DNA of 11,762 bases. It comes from Limisphaerales bacterium. Its GTDB lineage: Bacteria > Verrucomicrobiota > Verrucomicrobiia > Limisphaerales > UBA11358. The stretch is from the NCBI GenBank assembly GCA_003455565.1, contig DMQW01000246.1, forward strand, positions 1-11,762, read 5' to 3'. Position 1 is the stretch's first letter, and every line of letters begins with the position of its first letter. The position numbers and the translations under genes were made by a program. The notes beneath the pieces are model-generated. The model was not told where the DNA came from. It ran no database searches and was given only the letters and a program-made list of their open reading frames with translations. Below are positions 1 through 7,726 of this stretch, one piece after another.

Positions 1-198
1 GGGATGGTGAACGCGGGCGACAAACTGCATCCCACCGTCAAAGGCTACCAAGTGTGGGCGGACGGTTTGAAACCGATTTTCACTAAACTGCTAGGGCCAC
101 CAGCCAAGACCGATCATGCTCCCGCGCCCAGCGGTGATCCGAGCGCCAAAAAAAGTCCTGTCGTGCCATCTGTAACTACTAACACCAACCACACATGA
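1..198 (+). CDS. SGNH/GDSL-family hydrolase, C-terminal end only (5' truncated by window edge)
   Basis: Only the last 65 codons are present; the frame is open to the left edge, so the ATG at 4 is not necessarily the start. The fragment carries the block V signature of SGNH/GDSL esterases, D-K-L-H-P followed by T-x-x-G-Y, about 10 residues in. The Asp and His of this D-x-x-H motif belong to the Ser-Asp-His triad in this family. A Pro/Ala/Lys/Ser/Thr-rich tail of about 30 residues follows, probably disordered. The stop overlaps the start of the GH2 gene (ATGA at 195-198), which suggests one operon with translational coupling. The likely role is removal of acetyl or other acyl groups from polysaccharide. 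The exact substrate cannot be read from this end, and the catalytic serine block lies outside the window. Confidence 0.75.
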   Translation, partial: GMVNAGDKLHPTVKGYQVWADGLKPIFTKLLGPPAKTDHAPAPSGDPSAKKSPVVPSVTTNTNHT

Positions 199-2954
199 TT
201 CGCCCCACTGGATTCGCTTGCTTCGCGCACTCGTGCCGGTCAGCCAAACATCTGACTGTCGTTTCATTTTTGCTCGCCCAAATGCTGTTATTCGGTTCTT
301 TACCGGTGCAGGCCGCGCCGCAGGAACGAATATCCATCAACGACGACTGGCGTTTCACCAAGGGCGACCCGACCAACAACGCCGTGAGCCTGCTTTACGA
401 CGTGCGGCAACAAAAGACCGTCCGTCGTCTCGCTGAAGCGGAGGCCGATGGCAATTCATCCTCGAATGCGGCGGCGGCAGGCGAACCGACTAATTCTCCA
501 CAAGCGGTGATCAAGCAATGGATTCTGCCCACGGGAAATAATTTCATCAAAGATGCCTCGCGCAAATTTATGCGACCGGAAGGAAATCTCGGCGATGGCG
601 TTGCGTATGTGCAGCCGGACTTCGATGACAGCGGCTGGCAACAAATCAATTTGCCGCACGATTGGGCGATCGAGGGCCCGTTCATCCGCACGGGTGGTGG
701 AGGCATGGGCCGTTTGCCAAGTGCCGGCATCGGATGGTATCGAAAGAAATTGAACATTCCGGCGGAGGACGCGGGCAAATCCATTTTTCTGGATGTGGAC
801 GGAGCGATGTCTTACTCGACGGTTTGGTTGAACGATCAATTGGTGGGCGGCTGGCCTTTCGGTTACGCGTCGTGGCGTGTGGACTTGACTCCGTATATGA
901 AGCCGGGCGGCGAAAACGAACTCGTCATCCGGCTGGACAATCCGCCGAATTCCTCGCGCTGGTATCCCGGTGCCGGAATCTATCGCAACGTATGGCTGGT
1001 CAAGACGCAGCCCGTCCACGTCGGCCATTGGGGAACGTATTTGACAACGCCGGAAATTTCTCCGGAGCGGGCCAAAGTTAATTTGCAGGTGACGGTGGAT
1101 AACGATTTAAAGCAGGGCGCGAATGTCAGCGTGGCGACGGAAATTTTTGCGTTGGATGCGGACGGCAAAAAATCTGGTTCGGCTGTGGCCAACCTCGCGC
1201 CTGTGAATTTGCAAATTGCTCCGAATGCCAGTGCAGTCGCAGAGAACAACACCATAATCACCAATCCAAAACTTTGGGGGCCGCCACCGACACAGAAGCC
1301 TAACTGCTACGTAGCCGTCACGACCGTTTCGCGGGACGGGAAAGTGGTGGATAGTTACGAAACGCCGTTTGGAATCCGCACGGTGAAGTTCGATCCAGAC
1401 AAGGGCGTGTTTGTCAACGGCGAGCACGTTCTATTGAATGGAGTCTGCGACCATCACGATTTGGGCGCGCTCGGGGCGGCGTTCAACTATCGCGCGGCGC
1501 AGCGGCAGTTGGAGATGTTGCAGGACATGGGCTGCAACGCGATCCGCACAAGCCATAATCCTCCAGCGCCAGAACTTTTGGAACTGACGGACAAGATGGG
1601 TTTTCTCGTGATGGACGAATCGTTTGACGTGTGGGTGCGCCAGAAAACACCGTTGGATTTCCATCTTATTTTTCCCGACTGGCACGAACAGGATTTGCGC
1701 GCGCAATTGCGGCGCGATCGCAATCACCCGTCGGTCATCATGTGGAGCATCGGCAACGAAGTCGGCGAACAATTCACCGGTGAAAGTGGCGCGGCGGCGG
1801 CAAAAAAACTTGCCAGCATCGTGCATGAGGAGGACCCGGCGCGGCCCACGACGACGGCGATTAACTGGTCATCGCCGGGAGACCCGCTGCCCGCCACGGT
1901 GGACATCATTGGCTTGAATTATCAGGGTGCAGGCGTGCGCAAAGCGACCGGAAAGTATCCGGTGTTCCATGAAAAATTTCCAGACAAAATGATTTTCGGC
2001 AGCGAGACCGCGTCCGCGTTGAGCAGCCGTGGCGAATATATCTTTCCCGTCACCAGTTCGAACAGCGCAGCGGTCGGACCGGATTCAGGTGAAGATCGGG
2101 TGAAGCATCAAGTGAGTGCGTATGAGTTGTATAGTGCGGCATTTGGTTCCTCGCCAGACCGGGTGTTTGCGTCACAGGAAAAACATCCTTACGTCGGTGG
2201 GGAATTTGTCTGGACGGGTTGGGATTATTTGGGCGAGCCGACGCCCTTCGATACATCGCGCAGTTCTTACTCCGGCATCATTGACCTGGCGGGATTCAAA
2301 AAAGATCGTTTTTATTTGTATCAGGCGCACTGGCGTCCGGATTTTCCGATGGCGCACATTCTGCCGCACTGGACCTGGCCGGAACGCGTCGGACAGGTCA
2401 CGCCGGTCCACGTTTTCACCTCGGGTGACGAAGCGGAGCTTTTTCTAAACGGAAAATCGTTTGGGCGAAAAAAGAAAGGCGCTTACGAATATCGTATTCG
2501 CTGGGACGATGTGGTTTATCAGCCCGGCACACTCAAGGTGGTCACCTACAAAAACGGCAAACCGTGGGCGACTGACGAAGTGAAAACAGCCGGAGAACCG
2601 GCAAAACTGAAGCTGGAGCCGGATCGCAGCATGATTGATGCGGACGGAAAAGATTTGTCCTTCGTTACGGTGGCGGTGACGGACAGCAACGGCTTGACGG
2701 CACCGCGCACAGACAATCACATCCATTTTGACATCGAAGGGCCGGGCGAAATCGTGGCCACGGACAACGGTGATCCCACAAGTTTCGAGTCGTTTCAATC
2801 GCGCGATCGCAAGGCATTCAATGGTCTTTGTCTGGTGATTGTTCGCGGAAAACCGGGACAACCGGGCAAAATCAAGCTTGCGGCAAAAGCGGATGGCTTG
2901 AAGATTGAAACGGTTTCAATCAAAACCTCGGTGAATAAAAATTTAATCAACTAA
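195..2954 (+). CDS. Exported glycoside hydrolase family 2 protein (beta-galactosidase-like)
   Basis: 919 residues. An n-region with Arg/Lys, the hydrophobic stretch VVSFLLAQMLLFGSL and a VQA|AP site near residue 40 make a clear signal peptide, so the enzyme acts in the periplasm or outside. Domains in order: N-terminal jelly-roll sugar-binding domain (about 45-275, with INLPHDWAIEGPF and GWYRK), Ig-like GH2 domain (about 276-390), TIM barrel (about 393-700), and a DUF4982/Ig-like C-terminal region (about 730-915, with VFTSGDEAELFLNGKSFG). The barrel shows GVCDHHDLGALGAAF, RTSHNPP (His454) and SIGNE, whose Glu522 is the expected acid/base. SETAS carries Glu604, the expected nucleophile. The retaining exo-glycosidase chemistry of GH2 is therefore intact. 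The beta-galactosidase label follows the family's most common activity; a galacturonidase or mannosidase specificity is not excluded. It overlaps the upstream esterase gene by 4 bases and is followed closely by an acetylesterase gene. Confidence 0.93.
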   Translation: MIRPTGFACFAHSCRSAKHLTVVSFLLAQMLLFGSLPVQAAPQERISINDDWRFTKGDPTNNAVSLLYDVRQQKTVRRLAEAEADGNSSSNAAAAGEPTNSPQAVIKQWILPTGNNFIKDASRKFMRPEGNLGDGVAYVQPDFDDSGWQQINLPHDWAIEGPFIRTGGGGMGRLPSAGIGWYRKKLNIPAEDAGKSIFLDVDGAMSYSTVWLNDQLVGGWPFGYASWRVDLTPYMKPGGENELVIRLDNPPNSSRWYPGAGIYRNVWLVKTQPVHVGHWGTYLTTPEISPERAKVNLQVTVDNDLKQGANVSVATEIFALDADGKKSGSAVANLAPVNLQIAPNASAVAENNTIITNPKLWGPPPTQKPNCYVAVTTVSRDGKVVDSYETPFGIRTVKFDPDKGVFVNGEHVLLNGVCDHHDLGALGAAFNYRAAQRQLEMLQDMGCNAIRTSHNPPAPELLELTDKMGFLVMDESFDVWVRQKTPLDFHLIFPDWHEQDLRAQLRRDRNHPSVIMWSIGNEVGEQFTGESGAAAAKKLASIVHEEDPARPTTTAINWSSPGDPLPATVDIIGLNYQGAGVRKATGKYPVFHEKFPDKMIFGSETASALSSRGEYIFPVTSSNSAAVGPDSGEDRVKHQVSAYELYSAAFGSSPDRVFASQEKHPYVGGEFVWTGWDYLGEPTPFDTSRSSYSGIIDLAGFKKDRFYLYQAHWRPDFPMAHILPHWTWPERVGQVTPVHVFTSGDEAELFLNGKSFGRKKKGAYEYRIRWDDVVYQPGTLKVVTYKNGKPWATDEVKTAGEPAKLKLEPDRSMIDADGKDLSFVTVAVTDSNGLTAPRTDNHIHFDIEGPGEIVATDNGDPTSFESFQSRDRKAFNGLCLVIVRGKPGQPGKIKLAAKADGLKIETVSIKTSVNKNLIN

Positions 2955-2969
2955 CCCTCTTTGAAATTT

Positions 2970-4931
2970 ATGCGACTCAAAATTTTTTGCGTTTTAAGTT
3001 TTTTGGCGTTGATGGTTGCCGGCGCAGCCGATCAGGTGCCGCTACCGCTGGTCAGCCCGATGTTCGGCGACAATATGGTTCTTCAACGTGGAAAGCCGAA
3101 CGCGATTTGGGGCTGGGCAAAATCCGGTGACACAGTGCGCGTCGAAATTGCCGGACGGGTCGCAAAAACGGTGACCGGCGCGGATGGCCGCTGGCACTTA
3201 CAAATTCAACCGCCCGCGCCCGGCGGCCCTTACATGGTCAAAATCAGCGACGCGGAACAAAGCGTGACGTTGCATGAAGTTTTAGTCGGCGATGTTTGGT
3301 TATGCGGCGGACAATCCAACATGGAGTTGCCTTTGTCCCGAACTCGAAATGGCGCGGATGAAATCGCGGCAGCGAATCATCCTGAAATTCGATTTTTCAC
3401 AGTTCGCTCGCATGTTTCCTATTCGCCAAATAAAATTCCGCAAGGTTCCTGGAAAATTTGTTCTCCGCAAACCGTGGCCGAAGGCAGCGGCTTGTCGGCG
3501 GTCGCTTATTTTTTTGCGCGCCGGATTCAGCAGGACATTCATGTGCCAATCGGTCTGGTTCAAGATTGCGTTGGCGGCACGCCGGCGGAAACCTGGACAA
3601 GCCCGGAGACCCTTCATCGCTTGAAAGATTTTGACATGGGATTGGCCGAGTTGGAACGGCTCAAATCGCAAGGCGGAACGGAATATGGCAATTACATCAT
3701 GTCGTGGTATGACGATTACGATCTTGGTTTGAAAAATGATTGGGCGGCGACAAAATTTGACGATGCGAATTGGAAAGTTGTGCAAATCCCCGGCGGCTTT
3801 CAGGAATTGGGCGTGCCTGATGCACCGTCCGTCTGCTGGTTTCGCAAAGAAATTACGCTTCCAAATCCACTGCCGCCCGGCAAAGCGACGATTCATTTGG
3901 GCGTCATCGAGCGCATGGACACGACTTATATCAACGGTCAATGGGCCGGCGCGAGCGCATGGGTGGAAAATCCGCGCGCATATTTTGTCAATGACGGCAT
4001 TTTGAAACCGGGCAAAAATCTCGTGACCGTTCGTGTCTTCAAGACAAAAACGGATGGCGGGTTTATGAGCAAGCCCGATGAATTGAAATTAATGCTTGGC
4101 GATGGCACGTCCATTCCGCTCGCCGGCGAATGGAAAGGCGCGGTGAGCGTTGATGCGCGGCCGCCGCATCCTTTGCCGTTAAGTTTTGAAAATTGGCCGG
4201 TCATGCCTTCGGTTCTTTTTCAGGGCATGATTCAACCCGTGGCGCCGCTCGCCATCACCGGCGCAATTTGGTATCAAGGCGAAGCGAACGCCGAGCGCGC
4301 GTTTCAATATCGCACGTTGCTTCCGGCGATGATTGGCGACTGGCGAAAACTTTTTGGTCAGGGCGATTTTCCATTTTACATCGTCAGCCTGCCTGCGTTT
4401 ATGCACCATCAGAATCAGCCGACTGAATCTTCATGGGCGGAAATGCGCGAGGCGCAGGCTTTCGTCGCGCGCAACGTCCGCAACGCTGCACTCGCCGTTA
4501 CGGTTGACACTGGCGATCCCGATAACATTCATCCGGCGGATAAAAAAATTGTCGGCGAACGGCTGGCTTATTGCGCGTTGGCGCGGCAATACAGCGAGAA
4601 AATTGTTTATCAAGGTCCGACTTTCAAATCGGTTGAGCATTTGCCTCACGCGTTGAAAATCCATTTTGATCACGCCGATGGCGGACTGGTTGTAAAAGGC
4701 GGCAAGCCCGGAGAATTTTCAATTGCCGGCAAAGATCACAAATGGTTTTGGGCTGACGCGACGATTGAAGGCGATGCAATTATCGTTTCATCGCCGATGG
4801 TCGGCGAGCCGGAAGCCGCGCGTTGCGCCTGGCAATCATATCCAATCGCCAATCTTTACAATGGCGCTGGACTGCCGGCAATTCCATTTCGAACAGACAA
4901 TTGGCCGGGCATCACCGAAAAGCAGAAATAA
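2970..4931 (+). CDS. Exported sialate O-acetylesterase-type SGNH esterase
   Basis: 653 residues from the ATG at 2970. A TTG at 2961 would add three residues, but neither start has a visible Shine-Dalgarno; the ATG directly precedes MRLKIFCVLSFLALMVAGAADQ, a normal signal peptide. Family landmarks are GDNMVLQRGKP near the mature N terminus, the nucleophile block GGQSNMELPL (Ser116), the oxyanion block IWYQGEAN (Gln436, Glu438), and DNIHPADK with the catalytic Asp518/His521. Between the first two blocks, about residues 250-365, lies an inserted beta-sandwich (FDDANWKVVQIP to LVTVRVFK) resembling the GH2 sugar-binding fold, as is usual in this family. It hydrolyses O-acetyl esters. Despite the family name, bacteria with this gene next to glycosidases often use it on plant or algal polysaccharide acetyl groups. 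It is in the same direction as the GH2 gene, 15 bases downstream, so likely co-transcribed. Confidence 0.9.
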   Translation: MRLKIFCVLSFLALMVAGAADQVPLPLVSPMFGDNMVLQRGKPNAIWGWAKSGDTVRVEIAGRVAKTVTGADGRWHLQIQPPAPGGPYMVKISDAEQSVTLHEVLVGDVWLCGGQSNMELPLSRTRNGADEIAAANHPEIRFFTVRSHVSYSPNKIPQGSWKICSPQTVAEGSGLSAVAYFFARRIQQDIHVPIGLVQDCVGGTPAETWTSPETLHRLKDFDMGLAELERLKSQGGTEYGNYIMSWYDDYDLGLKNDWAATKFDDANWKVVQIPGGFQELGVPDAPSVCWFRKEITLPNPLPPGKATIHLGVIERMDTTYINGQWAGASAWVENPRAYFVNDGILKPGKNLVTVRVFKTKTDGGFMSKPDELKLMLGDGTSIPLAGEWKGAVSVDARPPHPLPLSFENWPVMPSVLFQGMIQPVAPLAITGAIWYQGEANAERAFQYRTLLPAMIGDWRKLFGQGDFPFYIVSLPAFMHHQNQPTESSWAEMREAQAFVARNVRNAALAVTVDTGDPDNIHPADKKIVGERLAYCALARQYSEKIVYQGPTFKSVEHLPHALKIHFDHADGGLVVKGGKPGEFSIAGKDHKWFWADATIEGDAIIVSSPMVGEPEAARCAWQSYPIANLYNGAGLPAIPFRTDNWPGITEKQK

Positions 4932-4939
4932 ATTTCAGT

Positions 4940-6010
4940 TTATTCGTTTTCAACCATTTTCAAACCGGCCTGTAAAAAACCGAGCGCATAAGCCATGCCC
5001 GCGTGCCACGGCGCGGCACAGCTCATCTGCGGCGCATGGTCGGGAATGATGACGCCGTTGAAATTATTTTTCTTCAAAATTTTCAAAACGCGCAGAACGT
5101 CCACTTCGCCGTCGTCAATGAAAGTTTCCTTGTAGAACGGAACTTTATTGCGGACGTTTCGCAAATGGACGTAGGCGAGTTTTTTCTGGCGGCTGTAAGT
5201 TTCAACGGCTTCGTAAATATCGCCTTCGCTCATCTCCGCAAGTGTGCCGACGCAAAATTCCAGCGCGTTGCGCGGGCTGGGCTTCAGGTCAATCAACTTC
5301 TGATAAAGATGAGGTTGATAAACGAGCCGCGGCTGCGCGCGAACCGTCGGCAGCGGCGGGGCATCGGGGTGCGCGGCCAAAGTCACTCCGGCTTCCTCGG
5401 CGACGGGAATCAATTCATCCAGAAAAAATTTCAGGCGCGACCAAAGTTGTTCCGAAGTCGCCGACGGCACAATTCCCGGCGTGGCGTTCTTGTCGTAAAC
5501 CATGTTCCAGACCATGCCGTTGGGCAACGGCTGGTCGAGCGGGCCGTCCATGCCGACGGCCTCGGCGTCGCCGCGCGCGAATTTGCCTTTGACGCGACCC
5601 GCGACTCCGGCGATGGAAAAGTTGTAGCCAAAAACCGGAATGCCCGCGCGCCCGACATTGCGGATGATAGTTTTGAGATTTTCGATCTGCTGCAATTTTT
5701 TTGGACCGTCGAGCAAAACGTCGTGCCAGTGCGCCGGATCAAAATTTTCAATCGCTTCAAGTTCAAGTCCGGCGATGTTGATTTCCTTTTTGATCGCGGC
5801 AAGTTCCTCGTAAGTCCAGAGCTTGTCCGGGTCGCCGGCCAACCCCCAGCCGGTGTCGTCGCCGACCGGCTGGTCGCCCGGTTGGTTGCTGCGCGAGGAG
5901 CGGAAATAATCCACAAGATGAACAATGAGGTGCGTGCAGCCGCATTGCCTGGCGAAACGATAATGCTCCGCATTGAGCTGATGCCGGTAAAGTCCGAGTC
6001 CGAGTTTCAT
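4940..6010 (-). CDS. uxuA: Mannonate dehydratase (UxuA family)
   Basis: 356 residues starting MKLGLGLYRHQLNAEHY. The frame stays open for 49 more codons upstream, but that extension is not protein-like and would include the 6043-6057 palindrome, so the ATG at 6010 is preferred although no Shine-Dalgarno is visible. The family dehydrates D-mannonate to 2-keto-3-deoxy-D-gluconate in cytoplasmic hexuronate catabolism, using a divalent metal. Expected metal-site residues are present: His214 (AHPDAPP), Cys253 (EFCVGT), His282 (VHLRNV) and Asp324 (IPDHAPQ). The C-terminal signature APWHAGMAYALGFLQA is also present. The usual HPDDPP motif reads HPDAPP here (Ala217, codon gcc). No signal peptide is visible. 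The gene converges on the acetylesterase gene with 8 bases between stops and no obvious terminator. The pairing suggests the polymer degraded by the left-hand genes contains uronic acids; this is an inference. Confidence 0.88.
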   Translation of the reverse strand: MKLGLGLYRHQLNAEHYRFARQCGCTHLIVHLVDYFRSSRSNQPGDQPVGDDTGWGLAGDPDKLWTYEELAAIKKEINIAGLELEAIENFDPAHWHDVLLDGPKKLQQIENLKTIIRNVGRAGIPVFGYNFSIAGVAGRVKGKFARGDAEAVGMDGPLDQPLPNGMVWNMVYDKNATPGIVPSATSEQLWSRLKFFLDELIPVAEEAGVTLAAHPDAPPLPTVRAQPRLVYQPHLYQKLIDLKPSPRNALEFCVGTLAEMSEGDIYEAVETYSRQKKLAYVHLRNVRNKVPFYKETFIDDGEVDVLRVLKILKKNNFNGVIIPDHAPQMSCAAPWHAGMAYALGFLQAGLKMVENE

Positions 6011-6042
6011 CTGGAGAATTATTGCGGTTTCAAAGCCAGGAG

Positions 6043-6057
6043 TAAAACGCCGTTTTA
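6043..6057. promoter_or_regulatory. Perfect odd palindrome upstream of mannonate dehydratase, candidate operator
   Basis: The sequence taaaacgccgtttta has perfect 7-base arms around a single central base. It lies 33-47 bases upstream of the chosen ATG on the minus strand, a typical place for a repressor or activator site. Dyads of this length are typical of LacI- or GntR-type regulators of sugar and uronate genes, but the regulator is not in the window. A weak -10-like TAAAAT (minus strand, 6102-6097) lies further upstream without a convincing -35. Confidence 0.35.
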
Positions 6058-6197
6058 ACGCAGCGGCAGTGGCGCCTGGCCCGTCATCCGGGAATAATTT
6101 TACAGTAGGAGACGAGATCACGAGCCTCCATCTAAAAAATCGGGAATCGTAAATCAATGAGAGCCTCCTTACGTCATCACCTGCCAGACGAAGGACG

Positions 6198-6535
6198 GAA
6201 AACAGAAAACAGAAGGCGAAAACAGAAATGGGAAATGGAACCTCTGATCGCTGATCTCCGCCCGCTGGTCTGTGATTTCCGCTTTCTTGGCCCGTGAAGT
6301 CTGCCTTGGCCCGTGAAGTCTTTTCTCTACTTCACCGGGCTACTTCACTGGCCTCGGCCTGTGAAACGGCCTCGCCTGTTTCACCGGGCAGCTTTCCGAA
6401 TTTCAGCTTTTGATTTGGAATTTGGATTTCCGCTTTCTGTTTTCAGAATGTCAGCATTTTAGTGTTTCAGCATTTTAGTTTTTGTTTTGTTGATTTCAAC
6501 TTTCAGCTTTCCCAATTTCAGCTTTTCAGAGATGG
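6198..6535. repeat. Gene-less low-complexity region with purine-rich left arm and pyrimidine-rich right arm
   Basis: On the plus strand the left part (about 6198-6239) is purine-rich with repeated gaaaacag units. The right part (about 6390-6535) is pyrimidine-rich, with repeated ttcagctttt and tcagcattttagt (6451-6463 and 6467-6479). The arms are partly complementary: gaaaacagaaggcg (6205-6218) pairs with cgctttctgttttc (6431-6444) at 13 of 14 positions. In between sits a cluster of GC-rich short inverted units (listed separately) and ctgatcgctgatct-type quasi-repeats. No open frame here looks coding. The purine-arm/pyrimidine-arm layout resembles the flanks of the four-helix-bundle remnant at 7515-7742. 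Confidence 0.6.
6289..6389. repeat. Six degenerate 12-mers in both orientations (hairpin array)
   Basis: Forward units: ggcccgtgaagt (6289-6300), ggcccgtgaagt (6308-6319), ggcctgtgaaac (6356-6367). Reverse-oriented units: acttcaccgggc (6329-6340), acttcactggcc (6342-6353), gtttcaccgggc (6378-6389). The first two lie in a 19-base tandem period (17 bases identical). Adjacent forward and reverse units can form stem-loops, for example 6356-6367 with 6378-6389 and 6308-6319 with 6329-6340. The function is unknown; it may be a nested REP-like array or a transcript structure. Confidence 0.6.
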
Positions 6536-6804
6536 CGTTGCAAATTTTTATTGTTCCACGCCTGAATTTGTTTTAATCTCCACACCTTACACAAGTGCGG
6601 AAGGCGTAAAATACCTTTTCGCATTTAACCATTAACCCTATTAGGAAAATCGTTTGCTCGGAAAACAGGCCGGTGCGAAAAATGGTTTTTGCCAGAAAAA
6701 CGGGCAAAAAGCCAGGGGCGGCAGCTTGCTCTTTACGGCCTCCGCCGGCGCTAACTGATGAGCTTGGAAGCCTCCGCCGGCTTCAGCTCCACGGCTGCAA
6801 AAAA
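6536..6804. other. Intergenic stretch upstream of the repeat-protein gene, no firm feature
   Basis: This stretch is AT-rich to about 6660 and holds an isolated -10-like taaaat at 6607-6612 without a good -35. It then becomes GC-rich. The 12-mer gcctccgccggc occurs twice (6738-6749 and 6770-6781), 32 bases apart. An open frame begins at GTG 6673 / ATG 6682 and continues into the next gene. Its first 44 codons are compositionally unlike a protein N terminus, so this stretch is more likely leader DNA than coding. Confidence 0.4.
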
Positions 6805-7509
6805 ATGCGGCGCAAGCCGCGGCCAAACCGAAAGCAGCCGCCGGCTGATATCCCCAGCCACTTCAATTTGAAAATAAAAGCCGCCATTTCGTTGGGCGCC
6901 TTGGGCGTTGGGTTGGGAATTATTGGTTATGCCCTGGCCGGTTCACCCGTCCGCCCGGTTTCGTTCACGCCGTTCACCATCCTCAGCGGTGTGTCGGTGC
7001 CGGAAATGCCGGCGAAAGCTGCGGATTTGATTCAGGCGGCGGCGGTCGCGGATCGTGAAAAAACCGCGCAGGCGGTGTTGCATGCCGTGGCCACGATTGC
7101 CCGGCCCGGCGTGCTGCCCTATGTCGTCAGCGCCATTTGCCGCCGCAATCCGGAAGTGGCCGGCCCCGTGGTCACCACCGCGATTGAACTACAGCCGCCG
7201 GATGTATTGATTTTTTGCCAGGCCGCCGTGGGCGCGGCTCCCGGCCAGGTGGAGCAGATTGTGGCGGCCGCGTGCCAGGCGTCGCCGGGTTCATTCGCCA
7301 ATGTGACGCTGGTCGCGTTCCGGCAATTGCCGGCCGCAAATAATTTGATCCTCGCCGGACTTGCCCGCGCGCGGCCGGATCTGAAATCCTATTTGGAGAA
7401 GGCGGAAATCCAGAGCGGCCCGGACGATTTTGAAGCGGTCATTAAACAAACCGTGCAATTGTTGCAGGCCGCTGCCCAAGCAGAAAGTAGAAATGAAAAA
7501 CGAAAGTAG
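6805..7509 (+). CDS. Single-pass membrane protein with tandem 15-residue helical repeats, unknown function
   Basis: 234 residues from ATG 6805; starts at 6673 (GTG) or 6682 (ATG) are possible but would add an unconvincing Pro-rich leader. A basic N terminus (MRRKPRPNRK) precedes a hydrophobic helix at about 24-46 (IKAAISLGALGVGLGIIGY), so the rest probably faces the periplasm. Residues 101-190 consist of six consecutive units of exactly 15 residues, each starting with Pro: PGVLPYVVSAICRRN, PEVAGPVVTTAIELQ, PPDVLIFCQAAVGAA, PGQVEQIVAAACQAS, PGSFANVTLVAFRQL, PAANNLILAGLARAR. A seventh begins PDLKSYLEKA. This predicts a short helical repeat rod or solenoid. The last residues (ESRNEKRK) are encoded by a purine-rich tract, as if the native end was replaced by an insertion. 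It precedes an outer-membrane barrel and GDP-fucose synthase in the same direction, so a role in polysaccharide or envelope assembly is plausible but unproven. Confidence 0.72.
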   Translation: MRRKPRPNRKQPPADIPSHFNLKIKAAISLGALGVGLGIIGYALAGSPVRPVSFTPFTILSGVSVPEMPAKAADLIQAAAVADREKTAQAVLHAVATIARPGVLPYVVSAICRRNPEVAGPVVTTAIELQPPDVLIFCQAAVGAAPGQVEQIVAAACQASPGSFANVTLVAFRQLPAANNLILAGLARARPDLKSYLEKAEIQSGPDDFEAVIKQTVQLLQAAAQAESRNEKRK

Positions 7510-7514
7510 AACGA

Positions 7515-7726
7515 AGAGCGAAGAAAGGAGAGAGGAGAAAAAAACTATGACATTTGAAGACTTGGAGGGCTGGCAACAGACCCGACAACTATCCCAAGTG
7601 GGCGGCGGAAACCGTCGAATTCCGCAAAATGGCGATGGGAACCGGGCAACTCGTGGGCGGTCTCATCCGCTTCACGGAATCCCGCAAATCAAAGCTGGAC
7701 AGCCTCCTCTCTCCCCTCTTCGCTCT
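7515..7726. repeat. 23-nt inverted repeat bracketing the four-helix-bundle remnant
   Basis: The purine-rich left arm 7515-7537 (begins agagcgaaga, ends gagaggag) and the pyrimidine-rich right arm 7704-7726 are reverse complements at 21 of 23 positions; the two mismatches are adjacent. The left arm contains the ribosome binding site (ggag, 7534-7537) of the broken gene, and the right arm encodes part of its C terminus (LLSPLFALLS). A second pyrimidine tract (7758-7780, ctctcctctctcctctcgg) could also pair with the left arm. Pairing in RNA would hide the ribosome binding site. Confidence 0.7.

Noticed and set aside
456..1028. Antisense open frame within the GH2 gene
   Set aside because: It is a GC-driven shadow frame opposite conserved GH2 jelly-roll sequence, without motif or start signals.
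2961..2969. TTG start for the acetylesterase
   Set aside because: No Shine-Dalgarno supports it, and the ATG nine bases later directly starts a good signal peptide.
5003..6058. Long plus-strand open frame (351 codons) opposite the mannonate dehydratase gene
   Set aside because: It is the antisense shadow of a well-supported gene with intact family motifs on the minus strand, and its translation has no recognisable domain.
6011..6157. 49-codon upstream extension of mannonate dehydratase
   Set aside because: It is not protein-like, overlaps the candidate operator, and family members start near the LGLGLYRH segment.
6289..6389. CRISPR array
   Set aside because: The repeated units are 12 bases, degenerate, in both orientations and with spacers of uneven length; no cas gene is present.
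6750..6785. ctgatgag followed by ggaag, recalling a hammerhead ribozyme core
   Set aside because: The GAAA element and the three helices around the core cannot be laid out; only the CTGATGA string matches.
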